A DNA stretch of 64,000 bases from Arsenophonus sp045399315 (GCA_045399315.1 DAYVGO010000005.1:186001-250000), one strand, 5' to 3'; shown: positions 1-9,133, numbered from the stretch's first letter. Notes: generated by a model not told the origin, from the sequence alone. Numbers and translations: made by a program.

Positions 1-2
1 AG

Positions 3-1943
3 ACGGGCTTTGAAATTCAGGCTGTTTTTACACATACAGATGATCCAAAAGAAAATCATTTCTTTTCTTCAGTTGCCCGTTTGGGGGCAGAGATGGGGTT
101 GCTTGTATTTGCGCCAGAGAATGTTAATCATTCGCTTTGGATTGAGCGTATTCAGGAAATGCAACCTGATGTTATTTTCTCTTTTTACTATCGCCATATG
201 CTTAGTCAACAATTATTGGCGTTAGCCCCTAAAGGTGCTTTCAACCTACATGGTTCTTTACTACCTAAATATCGTGGTCGAGTGCCGATTAATTGGGCTA
301 TTTTGAATGGTGAAACAGAGACTGGTGTTACGTTACATAAGATGATAGTCAAAGCGGATGCTGGTGATATTATCGTACAGCGGAAAGTGTCGATTGATGC
401 AATAGATACTGCATTAATGTTACATGAGAAAATTCGTCAGGCTGCTGAACAACTTTTAGATGATACATTACCATTAATTAAAATGGGTGATTATTTAGCA
501 ACACCACAAGATGAGAATCAAGCAACTTATTTTGGTCGTCGTCGGGCTGAAGATGGTTTGATTGATTGGTCTAAATCAGCTACCGAAGTGAATAATCTAA
601 TTCGTGCAGTAACAGAGCCATATCCGGGTGCCTTTACCTATTTAGCTGAGAGCAAAATGATTATCTGGCGTGCGTGCGTGTTGGAAAAATCGCATGATAA
701 TTTACCCGGTATAGTCATTTCTAGCGATCCGTTGCAAATCGCTTGTGGTCAGGGTGTGCTTGAGGTACTAACCGGTCAGTGTGGTTCTGGATTATATGTT
801 GAAGGATCACGTTTGGCGACTGAAATGGGAATTGTAACCGGTGTGCGGGTTGGAGCTAAACTAACAGCCCAGGTAAAACGCCGTAAACGTATCTTGATCT
901 TAGGTGTAAACGGTTTTATTGGTAACCATTTAACTGAACGTTTGTTAGCTGATGGTCACTATGATATTTATGGTTTGGATATTAGTTCTTCTGCTGTCTC
1001 ACGCTTTATTAATGATCCCCGTTTTGGTGATGATCAGCGTTTCCATTTTGTTGAAGGTGATATTAGTATTCATACTGAATGGATTGAATATCATATTAAA
1101 AAATGTGACATCATTTTGCCACTCGTTGCCATTGCAACACCTATTGAATATACCCGCAATCCATTAAGAGTTTTTGAACTGGATTTTGAAGAAAACTTAA
1201 AAATAGTTCGTTATTGTGTAAAATATAATAAACGTATTATTTTCCCATCCACTTCTGAAGTTTATGGGATGTGTGATGATAAACAGTTTGATGAAGATAC
1301 CTCTCGTTTAATTGTTGGACCAATTAACAAACAGCGTTGGATTTATTCTGTTTCTAAACAGTTATTAGATCGCGTTATCTGGGCTTATGGTGCCAAAGAG
1401 GGGTTGAAATTTACTCTATTCAGGCCTTTTAATTGGATGGGGCCACGTCTTGATAGTTTGCATTCAGCTCGTATCGGTAGCTCGCGAGCGATAACTCAAT
1501 TAATTTTAAATTTGGTTGAAGGTTCACCAATAAAATTAGTTGATGGAGGCTCTCAAAAGCGTTGCTTCACTGATATTAAAGATGGTATTGAAGCATTATT
1601 CCGCATTATTGAAAATAAAGATGAAAAATGTGATGGGCAAATTATCAATATTGGTAATCCAACCAATGAGGCAAGTATTGCTCAATTAGCTGATATGCTA
1701 CTTTATAGTTTTGAAAAACATTCGTTACGTAAATTCTTTCCTCCGTTCGCTGGTCTCAAAAAAATTGAAAGTAGTAGCTATTATGGTAAGGGATACCAAG
1801 ATGTTGAGCATCGTAGACCGAGCATTGAAAATGCGCGTCGCTTACTCGATTGGCAACCAACTATTAATATGAAGCAAACTATTGATGAAACTTTAAATTT
1901 CTTTTTGCACACGGCTGCGGAAGAGTTAGGTAAAAAAGAATGA
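3..1943 (+). CDS. arnA: ArnA, bifunctional UDP-L-Ara4N formyltransferase / UDP-glucuronate decarboxylase (5' end outside window)
   Basis: This cytoplasmic enzyme makes the UDP-4-amino-arabinose donor used to cap lipid A phosphates, which gives resistance to cationic peptides. The reading frame is open from base 3, so about 21 N-terminal residues lie outside the window. The formyltransferase half shows FNLHGSLLPKYRG near base 240. The decarboxylase half follows from about base 880 with the Rossmann motif GVNGFIGNHL, TSEVYGM, the YSVSK catalytic Tyr/Lys pair, and GKGYQDVEHRRPS, which carries the conserved Arg. About 646 residues are visible against roughly 660 for the E. coli protein. The stop overlaps the arnD start (ATGA), so translation is probably coupled. 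It looks intact. Confidence 0.96.
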   Translation, partial: TGFEIQAVFTHTDDPKENHFFSSVARLGAEMGLLVFAPENVNHSLWIERIQEMQPDVIFSFYYRHMLSQQLLALAPKGAFNLHGSLLPKYRGRVPINWAILNGETETGVTLHKMIVKADAGDIIVQRKVSIDAIDTALMLHEKIRQAAEQLLDDTLPLIKMGDYLATPQDENQATYFGRRRAEDGLIDWSKSATEVNNLIRAVTEPYPGAFTYLAESKMIIWRACVLEKSHDNLPGIVISSDPLQIACGQGVLEVLTGQCGSGLYVEGSRLATEMGIVTGVRVGAKLTAQVKRRKRILILGVNGFIGNHLTERLLADGHYDIYGLDISSSAVSRFINDPRFGDDQRFHFVEGDISIHTEWIEYHIKKCDIILPLVAIATPIEYTRNPLRVFELDFEENLKIVRYCVKYNKRIIFPSTSEVYGMCDDKQFDEDTSRLIVGPINKQRWIYSVSKQLLDRVIWAYGAKEGLKFTLFRPFNWMGPRLDSLHSARIGSSRAITQLILNLVEGSPIKLVDGGSQKRCFTDIKDGIEALFRIIENKDEKCDGQIINIGNPTNEASIAQLADMLLYSFEKHSLRKFFPPFAGLKKIESSSYYGKGYQDVEHRRPSIENARRLLDWQPTINMKQTIDETLNFFLHTAAEELGKKE

Positions 1944-2833
1944 AGAAAATTGGCTTAAGAATTGATGTCGATACTTATAAAGGTACAAAAGAAGGTGTGC
2001 CACAGTTACTTAAAGTGCTTGCTAAATATCAAATTCGAGCCAGTTTTTTCTTCAGTGTGGGTCCAGATAACATGGGGCGCCATTTATGGCGCCTGTTTCG
2101 ACCTAAATTTTTATGGAAAATGTTAAGATCGAATGCAACATCACTTTATGGTTGGGATATTTTATTGGCTGGTACGGCTTGGTCAGGTAAAAAAATTGCC
2201 AATGATTTAGGCTACTTAATGAAACAAACGATAGATGAAGGTCATGAAGTAGGGCTACATGCGTGGGATCATCAAGGCTGGCAAGCTAATGTAACTAGAT
2301 GGCCTAGAACTAAATTGGTTGAACAAATTAAATTAGGTGTGGATGGGTTAGAGGCTGTAACGAGCGCTACAGTAAAATGTTCAGCAGCGGCTGGTTGGCG
2401 AGCAGATGAACGGGTATTAGCGGCCAAAGAAAATTTTAAATTTGACTATAATAGTGATTGTCGAGGTACACATCCATTTCGTCCTATTTTAGCTGATGGT
2501 TCAATTGGTACCGTTCAAATTCCAGTGACACTACCGACTTATGATGAGGTGATTGGTAGTTTAGTTAAGGACGAAAATTTTAATGATTTTATTATTAAAG
2601 CGATGCGGGAAGATACAGGAACTTCTGTTTATACCATTCATGCGGAAGTAGAAGGAATGTCTAAATCGACACAATTTGACTGCTTATTAGAAAAAATGGT
2701 TGCGGAAAAAATGGTATTTTGTACCTTGCGTGAATTAATACCAGATGATATAGATTCTTTACCAAAAGGAAAAATTATTCGTTCATCTTTTCCAAGACGT
2801 GAGGGTTGGTTAGGGTGTCAACGTGAGGTATAG
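1940..2833 (+). CDS. arnD: ArnD, undecaprenyl-phosphate-Ara4FN deformylase
   Basis: It removes the formyl group from undecaprenyl-phosphate-Ara4FN in the inner membrane, which commits Ara4N to transfer onto lipid A. The 297-residue length equals the enterobacterial family. The polysaccharide-deacetylase-type fold shows the metal-binding motif RIDVDTY at residues 7-13 and HAWDHQGWQ at 107-115. The start codon overlaps the arnA stop by four bases (ATGA), and arnT follows six bases after the stop, so this is one polycistron in the usual arn order. No lesion is seen. Confidence 0.96.
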   Translation: MKKIGLRIDVDTYKGTKEGVPQLLKVLAKYQIRASFFFSVGPDNMGRHLWRLFRPKFLWKMLRSNATSLYGWDILLAGTAWSGKKIANDLGYLMKQTIDEGHEVGLHAWDHQGWQANVTRWPRTKLVEQIKLGVDGLEAVTSATVKCSAAAGWRADERVLAAKENFKFDYNSDCRGTHPFRPILADGSIGTVQIPVTLPTYDEVIGSLVKDENFNDFIIKAMREDTGTSVYTIHAEVEGMSKSTQFDCLLEKMVAEKMVFCTLRELIPDDIDSLPKGKIIRSSFPRREGWLGCQREV

Positions 2834-2839
2834 TGCTCG

Positions 2840-4504
2840 ATGTTAACTAAACAATTACAGAAAACAGGTGCTTTTTTATTGGCACTTTTTTTTATTTTTA
2901 CTTATTTAGTACCGTTGAATGGTCGATTGCTGTGGCAGCCGGATGAAACGCGTTACGCAGAAATTAGTCGAGAAATGTTGCAAAGAGGCGATTGGATTGT
3001 CCCTTATTTGCTCAATATTCGCTATTTTGAAAAGCCAGTGGCCGGATATTGGATAAATAATATCAGTCAAATGATATTTGGTGATACTAATTTTGCTGTC
3101 CGTTTTGGCGCTGTGTTTTCAACTATGATCAGTGCTGGGTTAATCCATTGGCTGGCAATGATAATGTGGCGTAATCGAAATGTCGCGCTTGTTGCTACCT
3201 TAATGTATGTTTCGATGTTTTTGGTATTTGCTGTTGGCACTTATAGCGTACTCGATCCTATGCTAACAATATGGCTTACTGCTTGTATGCTATGCTGTTT
3301 TTGGTTATTAAAAGCGTCAACCCTGTCGGCAAAGTTACTTGCCTGGGCAGTTATGGGGCTTACCTGTGGTATGGCCTTTATGACCAAAGGTTTTTTAGCT
3401 TTAGCGATTCCAGTTATCGTCATGTTGCCCATCATGCTTTATCAAAAACGTTTTATTGAGATGCTTAAATTTGGTGGTATAGCGATAGCTAGTGCGGCAT
3501 TAATAAGCTTTCCCTGGGCATTAGCTATCAATAAATATGAACACGATTATTGGCATTATTTTTTCTGGATAGAACATATTCAGCGTTTTTCATCCGAAGA
3601 TGCTCAACATAAAGCGCCTTTTTGGTTTTATATTCCGATCATTTTATTTGGTGTTATACCATGGCTAGGACTTTTACCTGGCACATTATCTAAGAGCTGG
3701 CAGCAACGAAAAATTAACCCGGAGATGTTTTTTCTACTTTGTTGGTTTGTTGTACCTTTGCTATTTTTTAGTATTGCTAAAGGTAAGCTTCTAACTTATA
3801 TGTTGCCAGTGATGGCACCACTTGCATTAATGAAGGCAAAATACGCGATTGATTGTATTAAAAATAATAACTTAGCACCGCTTAAATTTAACGGATTTAC
3901 CAATGTTGCTTTTGGTATATTAGCGATTATTGCATTGGTTGTGATGGAATTATTTGTTGAGCATCCTCTATATACACCAACAGAATGGCCTAAACTAGCC
4001 TTAAGTATAACTGTTTTTTCTATTTGGGTAATTATTGGCTATTTTAGTCTAGTATCTAATGCTAGATATTGGTTATGGGGGGCAGTATGTTCTTTAGCCT
4101 TAAGTTTATCAATAAGTAATGTCCTGCCGCAAGACACTATAGATTCTAAATTACCGCAGCACTTAATTCGACAAAATATATCTTTACTGGCAAAAAGTAA
4201 ATTTGTACTAGCAGATAATGTTGGGCTAGCTACAAGTTTAGCGTGGGAGTTAAAGCGAGGTAATATTTATTTGTATGAAAGATCTGGGGAGCTAAGATAT
4301 GGTTTGGCTTATCCTGATAGCCAATTTCGTTTAATCAAACAACAGAATTTTACTAAATGGCTTAGCCATGCGCGTAAAGAGGGACAAATTTCAGTGGTAC
4401 TTTTATTATGTAGAAATGAAGACCTTCCTGAAGATATTCCTAAGCCTGATGATGTCATTCGCAATACCCGAATGGCAATAATGACTTATTATCAGCAACC
4501 ATGA
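2840..4504 (+). CDS. arnT: ArnT, lipid A 4-amino-4-deoxy-L-arabinose transferase
   Basis: This GT-C type inner-membrane glycosyltransferase moves Ara4N from undecaprenyl phosphate onto lipid A on the periplasmic face. The 554-residue length fits the family. The N-terminus carries a membrane helix followed by the conserved periplasmic loop PDETRYAEISREML (about residues 34-47), and many hydrophobic segments follow up to about residue 430. A soluble C-terminal portion completes it. The last four bases overlap the arnE start. The frame is uninterrupted and neighbours are in canonical order. Confidence 0.95.
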   Translation: MLTKQLQKTGAFLLALFFIFTYLVPLNGRLLWQPDETRYAEISREMLQRGDWIVPYLLNIRYFEKPVAGYWINNISQMIFGDTNFAVRFGAVFSTMISAGLIHWLAMIMWRNRNVALVATLMYVSMFLVFAVGTYSVLDPMLTIWLTACMLCCFWLLKASTLSAKLLAWAVMGLTCGMAFMTKGFLALAIPVIVMLPIMLYQKRFIEMLKFGGIAIASAALISFPWALAINKYEHDYWHYFFWIEHIQRFSSEDAQHKAPFWFYIPIILFGVIPWLGLLPGTLSKSWQQRKINPEMFFLLCWFVVPLLFFSIAKGKLLTYMLPVMAPLALMKAKYAIDCIKNNNLAPLKFNGFTNVAFGILAIIALVVMELFVEHPLYTPTEWPKLALSITVFSIWVIIGYFSLVSNARYWLWGAVCSLALSLSISNVLPQDTIDSKLPQHLIRQNISLLAKSKFVLADNVGLATSLAWELKRGNIYLYERSGELRYGLAYPDSQFRLIKQQNFTKWLSHARKEGQISVVLLLCRNEDLPEDIPKPDDVIRNTRMAIMTYYQQP

Positions 4505-4839
4505 CACATTTTTTATTATTAATATTTGTAAGCCTGTTAATTTGCTTTGGACAGGTTTGTCAAAAGCAAGTAGTTATCTATTGGCAGAGTAGTTTGCCTC
4601 AAAAGAATAGTTTAGCCATTAAATGGCTTCTTTTTGCGATTATTCTGCTTGCGCTAGCGATGCTATTTTGGCTTAAATTATTACAACTTTTACCGCTTAG
4701 TATTGCTTATCCGATGTTAAGTATTAACTTCGTTATTGTTACCCTAATTGGACAACTTATCTATCAAGAAAAGATAAGTATGAAACATTGGGTGGGCGTA
4801 TTTATCATTGTGTTTGGTATTATTTTATTGAATATATGA
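4501..4839 (+). CDS. arnE: ArnE, Ara4N-phosphoundecaprenol flippase subunit
   Basis: This small multidrug-resistance-like membrane protein pairs with ArnF to flip undecaprenyl-phosphate-Ara4N to the periplasmic face for ArnT. It has 112 residues, the usual size, and four predicted hydrophobic helices. The conserved segment LLPLSIAYPMLSINFV lies at about residues 64-79. The start overlaps the arnT stop (ATGA) and the stop overlaps the arnF start, so arnT, arnE and arnF are tightly coupled. It appears intact. Confidence 0.92.
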   Translation: MTHFLLLIFVSLLICFGQVCQKQVVIYWQSSLPQKNSLAIKWLLFAIILLALAMLFWLKLLQLLPLSIAYPMLSINFVIVTLIGQLIYQEKISMKHWVGVFIIVFGIILLNI

Positions 4840-5225
4840 AAGGTTATTTTTGGGGTATTAGAAGTGTAATATTGATCACCTTAGCTCAGCTTTGTTTAAA
4901 GGCTGGGGTAACGATATTACCTGAGTTTAAATTGAGTAATCAATGGGTAGATGTTAATTGGTTATTTGAAAACAGTCAGGCATTTGGCTTAATTTTAGTC
5001 GGTTTAATTGGTTACTTTTTTTCTATGGTTTGTTGGCTATTTGCTTTAAAGTTTTTAGCATTAAGTAAAGCGTATCCACTGATTAGCTTAAGTTATGTTT
5101 TAGTTTATTTATTAGCAGTCACTCTGCCTTGGTTTAATGAATCGGCGACCTTGATTAAATTTGTTGGTGTAGTATTTATTTTGTTCGGTATTTGGTTAAT
5201 TTCTCGACCTGAAGTAAGACGTTAA
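4836..5225 (+). CDS. arnF: ArnF, Ara4N-phosphoundecaprenol flippase subunit
   Basis: It is the partner of ArnE in flipping the Ara4N lipid carrier. The start chosen is the ATG at 4836, which overlaps the arnE stop and gives 129 residues, the expected length; the frame is open further upstream, but that stretch lies inside arnE. Hydrophobic helices and the motif FLALSKAYPLISLSYVLVY fit the SMR-like family. It ends the visible arn operon, and nlpC follows after a 150-base spacer. Sequence and context agree. Confidence 0.92.
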   Translation: MKGYFWGIRSVILITLAQLCLKAGVTILPEFKLSNQWVDVNWLFENSQAFGLILVGLIGYFFSMVCWLFALKFLALSKAYPLISLSYVLVYLLAVTLPWFNESATLIKFVGVVFILFGIWLISRPEVRR

Positions 5226-5376
5226 TAAAATCAAACAGCGTGAGCATAATAGTTATTTTGTTACAAATAAGGTTTGGTTAACACAAGTAAAAGTTATGTA
5301 TTAATAAGCATTTGTTATTTTATTAATTATAGATTAAAGTCATTTTGTTATTGCTGTTAGGCGATTAAGGTGCTTT

Positions 5377-5859
5377 ATGCCAATAAGAATTAAACACCTG
5401 CTTTTTTTATTCTACCTAATTTTAATAGGTTGCTCCTCTATAGTAAACCGACCAGCCCCACCGTTAAAAACCGAACTTTCTGATCCTATTATGACTATCG
5501 CTCAACTTAAGGAACAGCTAATACAATGGTACGGTACGCCATACCTTTATGGTGGTTTAGAAGCAAGTGGTATTGATTGTTCAGGATTTGTTTATCGGAC
5601 TTTTAGTGACCGTTTTGCGATTCAATTACCGCGTACCACCATAGCTCAAACAACTTATGGTACCCGTATCAATATCAAAGATCTTATGCCAGGCGATTTG
5701 GTTTTTTTTAAAACTGGCTCAGGTGAAAATGGTTTACATGTTGGGATTTATGATACAGATAATGCTTTTATTCATGCATCAACGAGTAAAGGGGTTATTC
5801 GCTCTTCACTTAATAATATTTACTGGCGCAAGGTTTTTTGGCAGGCGCGTCGTATTTAA
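5377..5859 (+). CDS. nlpC: NlpC, NlpC/P60-family lipoprotein peptidase
   Basis: This is a predicted outer-membrane lipoprotein with a cysteine peptidase domain acting on peptidoglycan stem peptides. An N-terminal hydrophobic segment ends in a lipobox (LILIGCSS, Cys at about residue 19). The NlpC/P60 catalytic set is complete: the Cys in GIDCSGFVYR, the His in GLHVGIYD, and the third polar residue in FIHAS. The C-terminus WRKVFWQARRI matches enterobacterial NlpC almost exactly. The length is 160 residues against 154 in E. coli. A 150-base AT-rich spacer after arnF probably holds its own promoter. Confidence 0.93.
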   Translation: MPIRIKHLLFLFYLILIGCSSIVNRPAPPLKTELSDPIMTIAQLKEQLIQWYGTPYLYGGLEASGIDCSGFVYRTFSDRFAIQLPRTTIAQTTYGTRINIKDLMPGDLVFFKTGSGENGLHVGIYDTDNAFIHASTSKGVIRSSLNNIYWRKVFWQARRI

Positions 5860-5916
5860 TTACAATAATTTTTGATCTTTGCTAGCACAAAATGAATTTA
5901 GGTTAACCCAATTTTT

Positions 5917-6930
5917 ATGGCTTCAATACGTCTTTTTATTTCTGAATCATTTGATGTTTGGTTTAATTTAGCGGTTGAAGAGGCTATTTTTCGCCAAATG
6001 TCAGTTCAATGGCGAGTTATATTTCTTTAGCACAATAACAATATGGTCGTTATCGGTAGAGCGCAAAATCCATGGAAAGAGTATAATACCCGAAAAGTGG
6101 CACAAGATGGTGTTAAATTAGCCTGTCACCATAGTGGAGGTGGTGCAGTTTTTCGTGATCTAGGAAACACTTGTTTTACCTTTGGCGGGTAAATCCGCTT
6201 ATGATAAAACCATTTCAACCCAAATTATTATTGCAGTATTGGTAGAGCTTGGAATTAATGCACAAGTTTCTGGTAGAAATGACTTAGTTATTCATTCAAC
6301 TCAAGAAGAACGTAAAATTTCCAGCTCAGCATATTTTCAAACTCATGATCGAGGTTTTCATCATGGTAGCCTGCTAATAAATACATATTTAAACCGTTTG
6401 GCGAGTTATTTAAATCCAGATCCAAAAAAATTAATTAGCAAAGGCATTACATCAGTACGTTCTTGGGTGATGAATTTAGAAGAAATTGATGCGCATATTA
6501 CCCATGAAAAAGTTTGTAAGGTATTAGTCAGTAATTTTTTTAAATATTATGGTGAAGTGGTGCAACAAGAAATCGTTTCACCGACTAATTTGTCAGATTT
6601 ACCCGATTTTTAGATACTGATGCTGAACAATCTAGCTGAGAATGGAATTTTGGTCACACGCCAGCTTTTAGTCATATCCTAGAGAGTCGATTTATTTAGG
6701 GAGGATTAGAACTTTATTTTGATATTGATAAAGACAAAATTTCGGCTAGCAAAATTTATACGGATAGTTTAGATCCTGCGCCATTGGAGCTGTTTAGTCA
6801 AAAGTTGGTTGGAGAAAAGTATCAACCAGTCACAATTAAGATGATAATTACTGAGATTATAGTTCAATATCCAAATTTTCATGAGCAGCTTACACAATTA
6901 GAAAATTGGTTAGTTAATGAAATAGCCTGA
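5917..6930 (+). pseudogene. lplA: lplA remnant (lipoate-protein ligase A)
   Basis: The intact enzyme attaches scavenged lipoate to 2-oxoacid dehydrogenases and the glycine cleavage system. Here homology runs the full length (MASIRLFISESFD to the C-terminal NWLVNEIA), but the gene is broken. A TAG at 6028-6030 replaces a Trp, a frameshift at about 6182 follows the CFTF segment, a second frameshift sits near 6605, and TGA at 6637 and TAG at 6697 again replace conserved Trp codons. The central part from 6182 to 6610 still reads as a clean LplA block, including SGRNDLVI and DRGFHHGSLL. Lipoate would have to come from de novo synthesis or another ligase elsewhere. Confidence 0.93.
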
Positions 6931-7002
6931 ACTAAATAAATAATTTTTAGTTATTAGCATTGGTTAAATACTAGATAAATATTCAATAAAAATTTTATCG
7001 CC

Positions 7003-7025
7003 ATAAAAACCAGTATTTAGACTGG
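7003..7025 (-). terminator. Likely terminator of the AraC-family gene
   Basis: On the minus strand a 5-bp stem (CCAGT/ACTGG) with a six-base loop is followed by a short T run. It lies about 40 bases after the regulator stop codon. The stem is short, so this is a modest call. Confidence 0.45.
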
Positions 7026-7062
7026 CATAGATTTGGTATTTAAAGTTAATAGTTATTACAGG

Positions 7063-7419
7063 TTAGTCCATAAACTGATTAAAATTGGGTAATTGCCCAT
7101 TTTGGCGAAATTTGGCCGGTGTAGTATTAAAATGTTTTTTAAAAATGCGGGTAAATGTTGCTTGAGAACTAAAGCCGTATTGTAGGGCTATATCTAGAAT
7201 AGAAAATTTATCTTCCCGTAATAACCTAGCAGCTCCAAATAATCGACGTTTACGAACATATTCATCTAGTGTACAGCCTTTTAATTGTTTAAAGATCCGT
7301 TGTAAATGCCATTTAGAATAACCACTTTTATTTGCAATGGTATCAATTTTAATGCCTTCATTTTGTTGTAATTGGCTTTCTAACCAACTAACAATATCAT
7401 TGATTACATTTTCCGACAT
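7063..7419 (-). CDS. AraC-family regulator of the small MarA/SoxS/Rob-like type
   Basis: It is a stand-alone DNA-binding regulator of 118 residues with no sensor domain, as in MarA and SoxS, which switch on efflux and oxidative-stress genes. Two helix-turn-helix units are visible: IANKSGYSKWHLQRIFKQ at about 28-45 and IALQYGFSSQATFTRIFKK at about 77-95. The start at 7419 was preferred over the longer frame because a strong GGAAGGTG ribosome site precedes it. The exact orthologue is uncertain: GYSKWHLQR fits MarA, Rob, PqrA and TetD alike. It is one of few intact transcription regulators in the window. Confidence 0.85.
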   Translation of the reverse strand: MSENVINDIVSWLESQLQQNEGIKIDTIANKSGYSKWHLQRIFKQLKGCTLDEYVRKRRLFGAARLLREDKFSILDIALQYGFSSQATFTRIFKKHFNTTPAKFRQNGQLPNFNQFMD

Positions 7420-7766
7420 GTTCACCTTCCACAATATGTGGGTAAATAACCTAACAGTAAAGAATCTCATATATTTTATAAGTTCTATTTTATGATTTTT
7501 GATATTTATATATAGGCAAAAAATGCTATTTGTAATTGATTATAAATATTATCATTAATCTATAATATATGGTGTTTTATTTAGAAATAATGAAATCAAT
7601 TAAATGGATTATTATTTTGTTAATACATACTATTTGCTAGAAGATTTACAGTTAATAATTTTGTTAGTAATGATAAAAATTATTAATGTTTATTATTTAT
7701 TTCTAGTTATTTTTAGCATACAGCAGAAAATTTAAAAATATAGTAATGGTTTAATCATTTGGTAAG
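7420..7766. other. AT-rich spacer, no gene seen
   Basis: About 350 bases of very AT-rich sequence separate the AraC-family gene from the mntP remnant. I see no open frame of note, no RNA motif and no remnant I can name. The promoter of the regulator probably lies in the 7420-7560 part. Confidence 0.5.
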
Positions 7767-8330
7767 TTAAATATGTTCATAAGTTATACTAAATCCAATA
7801 ATAATTAGAATAATGCCGCCAATCATATCGGCTTTTTTACCTAATAATGGGCCAATATAACGTCCTAATAATATACCAAGTGTTGCCATAATTATGGTCA
7901 TTAGTCCAATTGTCATAACTGTATGGATAATATTAATTTGCAAAAAGGCTAAACTAACACAAATAGCTATTACATCCAGACTGGTTGCTAAGATGGGAAT
8001 AATAATAGTTAAAGAATTGTGGTGATGAATAGATAAATTATTATTATTTTTTGCGGGTTGATAACTTTGATGTATTATTCTGACACCTAATATTAATAAT
8101 AGGCTAAAAGCTATCCAATGGTTCCACTTTATAACATATTAACTGGCTAATAACTCTAAATTCCAGCCAACAATCGGTGTTATAACTTCAATAATGCCAA
8201 AGATAAATCCAGTTCTAATTGCTTCTCGTAAGGAAGGATTAAGTAGTGTAGCATCTTTGCAAATAGAGGCAGCAAAAGCATATATGGATAATGCGAGAGA
8301 TAAAATCAAGGTCGCATAAAGGTTCATCAT
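7767..8330 (-). pseudogene. mntP: mntP pseudogene (manganese efflux pump) with one in-frame TAA
   Basis: MntP exports Mn(II) across the inner membrane. The frame runs 187 codons from the start at 8330, matching the usual 188 residues, with AFAASICKDATL, the second repeat ILATSLDVIAICVSLAFL, and a normal end. A single TAA at 8139-8141 interrupts it right after LELLAS, where the family has Arg (ASRFV). The second-repeat Asp (TSLDVI) remains but the first-repeat Asp is changed (SIYAFAAS instead of SMDAFAAS), which supports real decay rather than a read error. Neighbours manXYZ-yobD-mntP keep E. coli order, and the leader keeps a Mn riboswitch. Confidence 0.88.
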
Positions 8331-8353
8331 AGCGCCTCGGTTGGATAGTCATC

Positions 8354-8399
8354 CATACACATATTTTTACCTCCAACCTTAAGTAAAAATATGTCTATG
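8354..8399 (-). promoter_or_regulatory. 17-bp hairpin between riboswitch and mntP start
   Basis: Arms at 8354-8370 and 8383-8399 pair over 17 positions with a single mismatch, leaving a 12-base loop that contains GGTTGG. The upstream arm on the minus strand overlaps the 3' end of the riboswitch. The loop GGTTGG could pair with CCAACC just before the ribosome site. This placement suits an expression platform that couples Mn binding to mntP translation. The role is inferred. Confidence 0.6.
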
Positions 8400-8512
8400 C
8401 TCTTGCCAACCGTATCCGGTATTCATGCTACGTTATTATTAACAAGTATGTTGACATGAATTTTTTAAATAAATATCTAATTAACGATCTTATTTAGAGC
8501 AGGCTACTCCCA
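8393..8512 (-). promoter_or_regulatory. yybP-ykoY manganese riboswitch in the mntP leader
   Basis: Reading the minus strand, the leader shows GGGAGTAGCCTGCTC at about 8511-8497, then GTCAACATACTTG at about 8455-8443, and GGCAAGAGCATAGAC at 8407-8393. These match, in order, conserved blocks I recall from the alx/mntP riboswitch leaders of E. coli, including GGGGAGUAGCCUGCUUUC, GUCAACAUACUC and GGCGAGACCAUG. In E. coli this Mn-sensing element activates mntP. It is better preserved here than the gene it controls. Confidence 0.8.
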
Positions 8513-8609
8513 ATGACTTATAGCGAAAGATATCATAAAAATAATAAAAGGCAATTATTTATTAATTTATAAAAATATATCTTATTTAATATATTAATAC
8601 ACATAATAA

Positions 8610-9095
8610 TTATTGATTAAATATATAAAAATAATTAACAATATTATTTATCATAAATTGGTAAATTTTATCTAAATCATTCAATTGATTAACACTAATA
8701 TAAATTTTTCTTTTTGTTAAACCGACAATTAATATTCCATCTTCAGATAAATTAAAGGTTTTAATATGATTGTATAATATAAAAACATTATTGTAATAAA
8801 AACCTCGTTCTTTAAAATAAAGCTTAGGATGACGAATGAATGTTAAGTAAATAGCTATTAGAATAGTGATCATTAATAAATAAGTTGTTAACTGACTACC
8901 ATGTTGAATAATATTATGATAAATAACAATAGTGACAAGTATGATAAAAATAACGGCATCAATCCTATTTTTACGCTTTAATTTTATTTTTAATTTTGTT
9001 TTACCGTGTAATAAATTAACAATAAACTCTTCATAAATAGCAAAAGTTAGCATTAGTAGGATCAAGATAGTCAATACAATATTATTCACATTCAT
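8610..9095 (-). CDS. yobD: YobD, DUF986 inner-membrane protein
   Basis: This is an uncharacterised membrane protein that sits next to manXYZ in many enterobacteria. It has three hydrophobic segments in the N-terminal two thirds. The family stretches FAIYEEFIVNLLHGK, RIDAVIFIILV and FKERGFYYNNVFI are easy to align with E. coli YobD. The ATG at 9095 gives 161 residues and has a GGAG site nine bases upstream; the longer TTG frame from 9110 is less likely. A terminator separates it from manZ, so it may have its own promoter. Function is unknown. Confidence 0.87.
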   Translation of the reverse strand: MNVNNIVLTILILLMLTFAIYEEFIVNLLHGKTKLKIKLKRKNRIDAVIFIILVTIVIYHNIIQHGSQLTTYLLMITILIAIYLTFIRHPKLYFKERGFYYNNVFILYNHIKTFNLSEDGILIVGLTKRKIYISVNQLNDLDKIYQFMINNIVNYFYIFNQ

Positions 9096-9133
9096 TAGCA
9101 AAGACTCCAATTAATTATTGTTCTACGCTAAGG

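Noticed and set aside
5917..6930. TGA or TAG recoded as Trp, given repeated stops at Trp positions
   Set aside because: Intact genes use TGA as a true stop (arnA, arnT, arnE, cmoA) and Trp is written TGG throughout arnT, aspS and mepM. The broken genes also carry frameshifts and TAA codons, so decay explains the stops.
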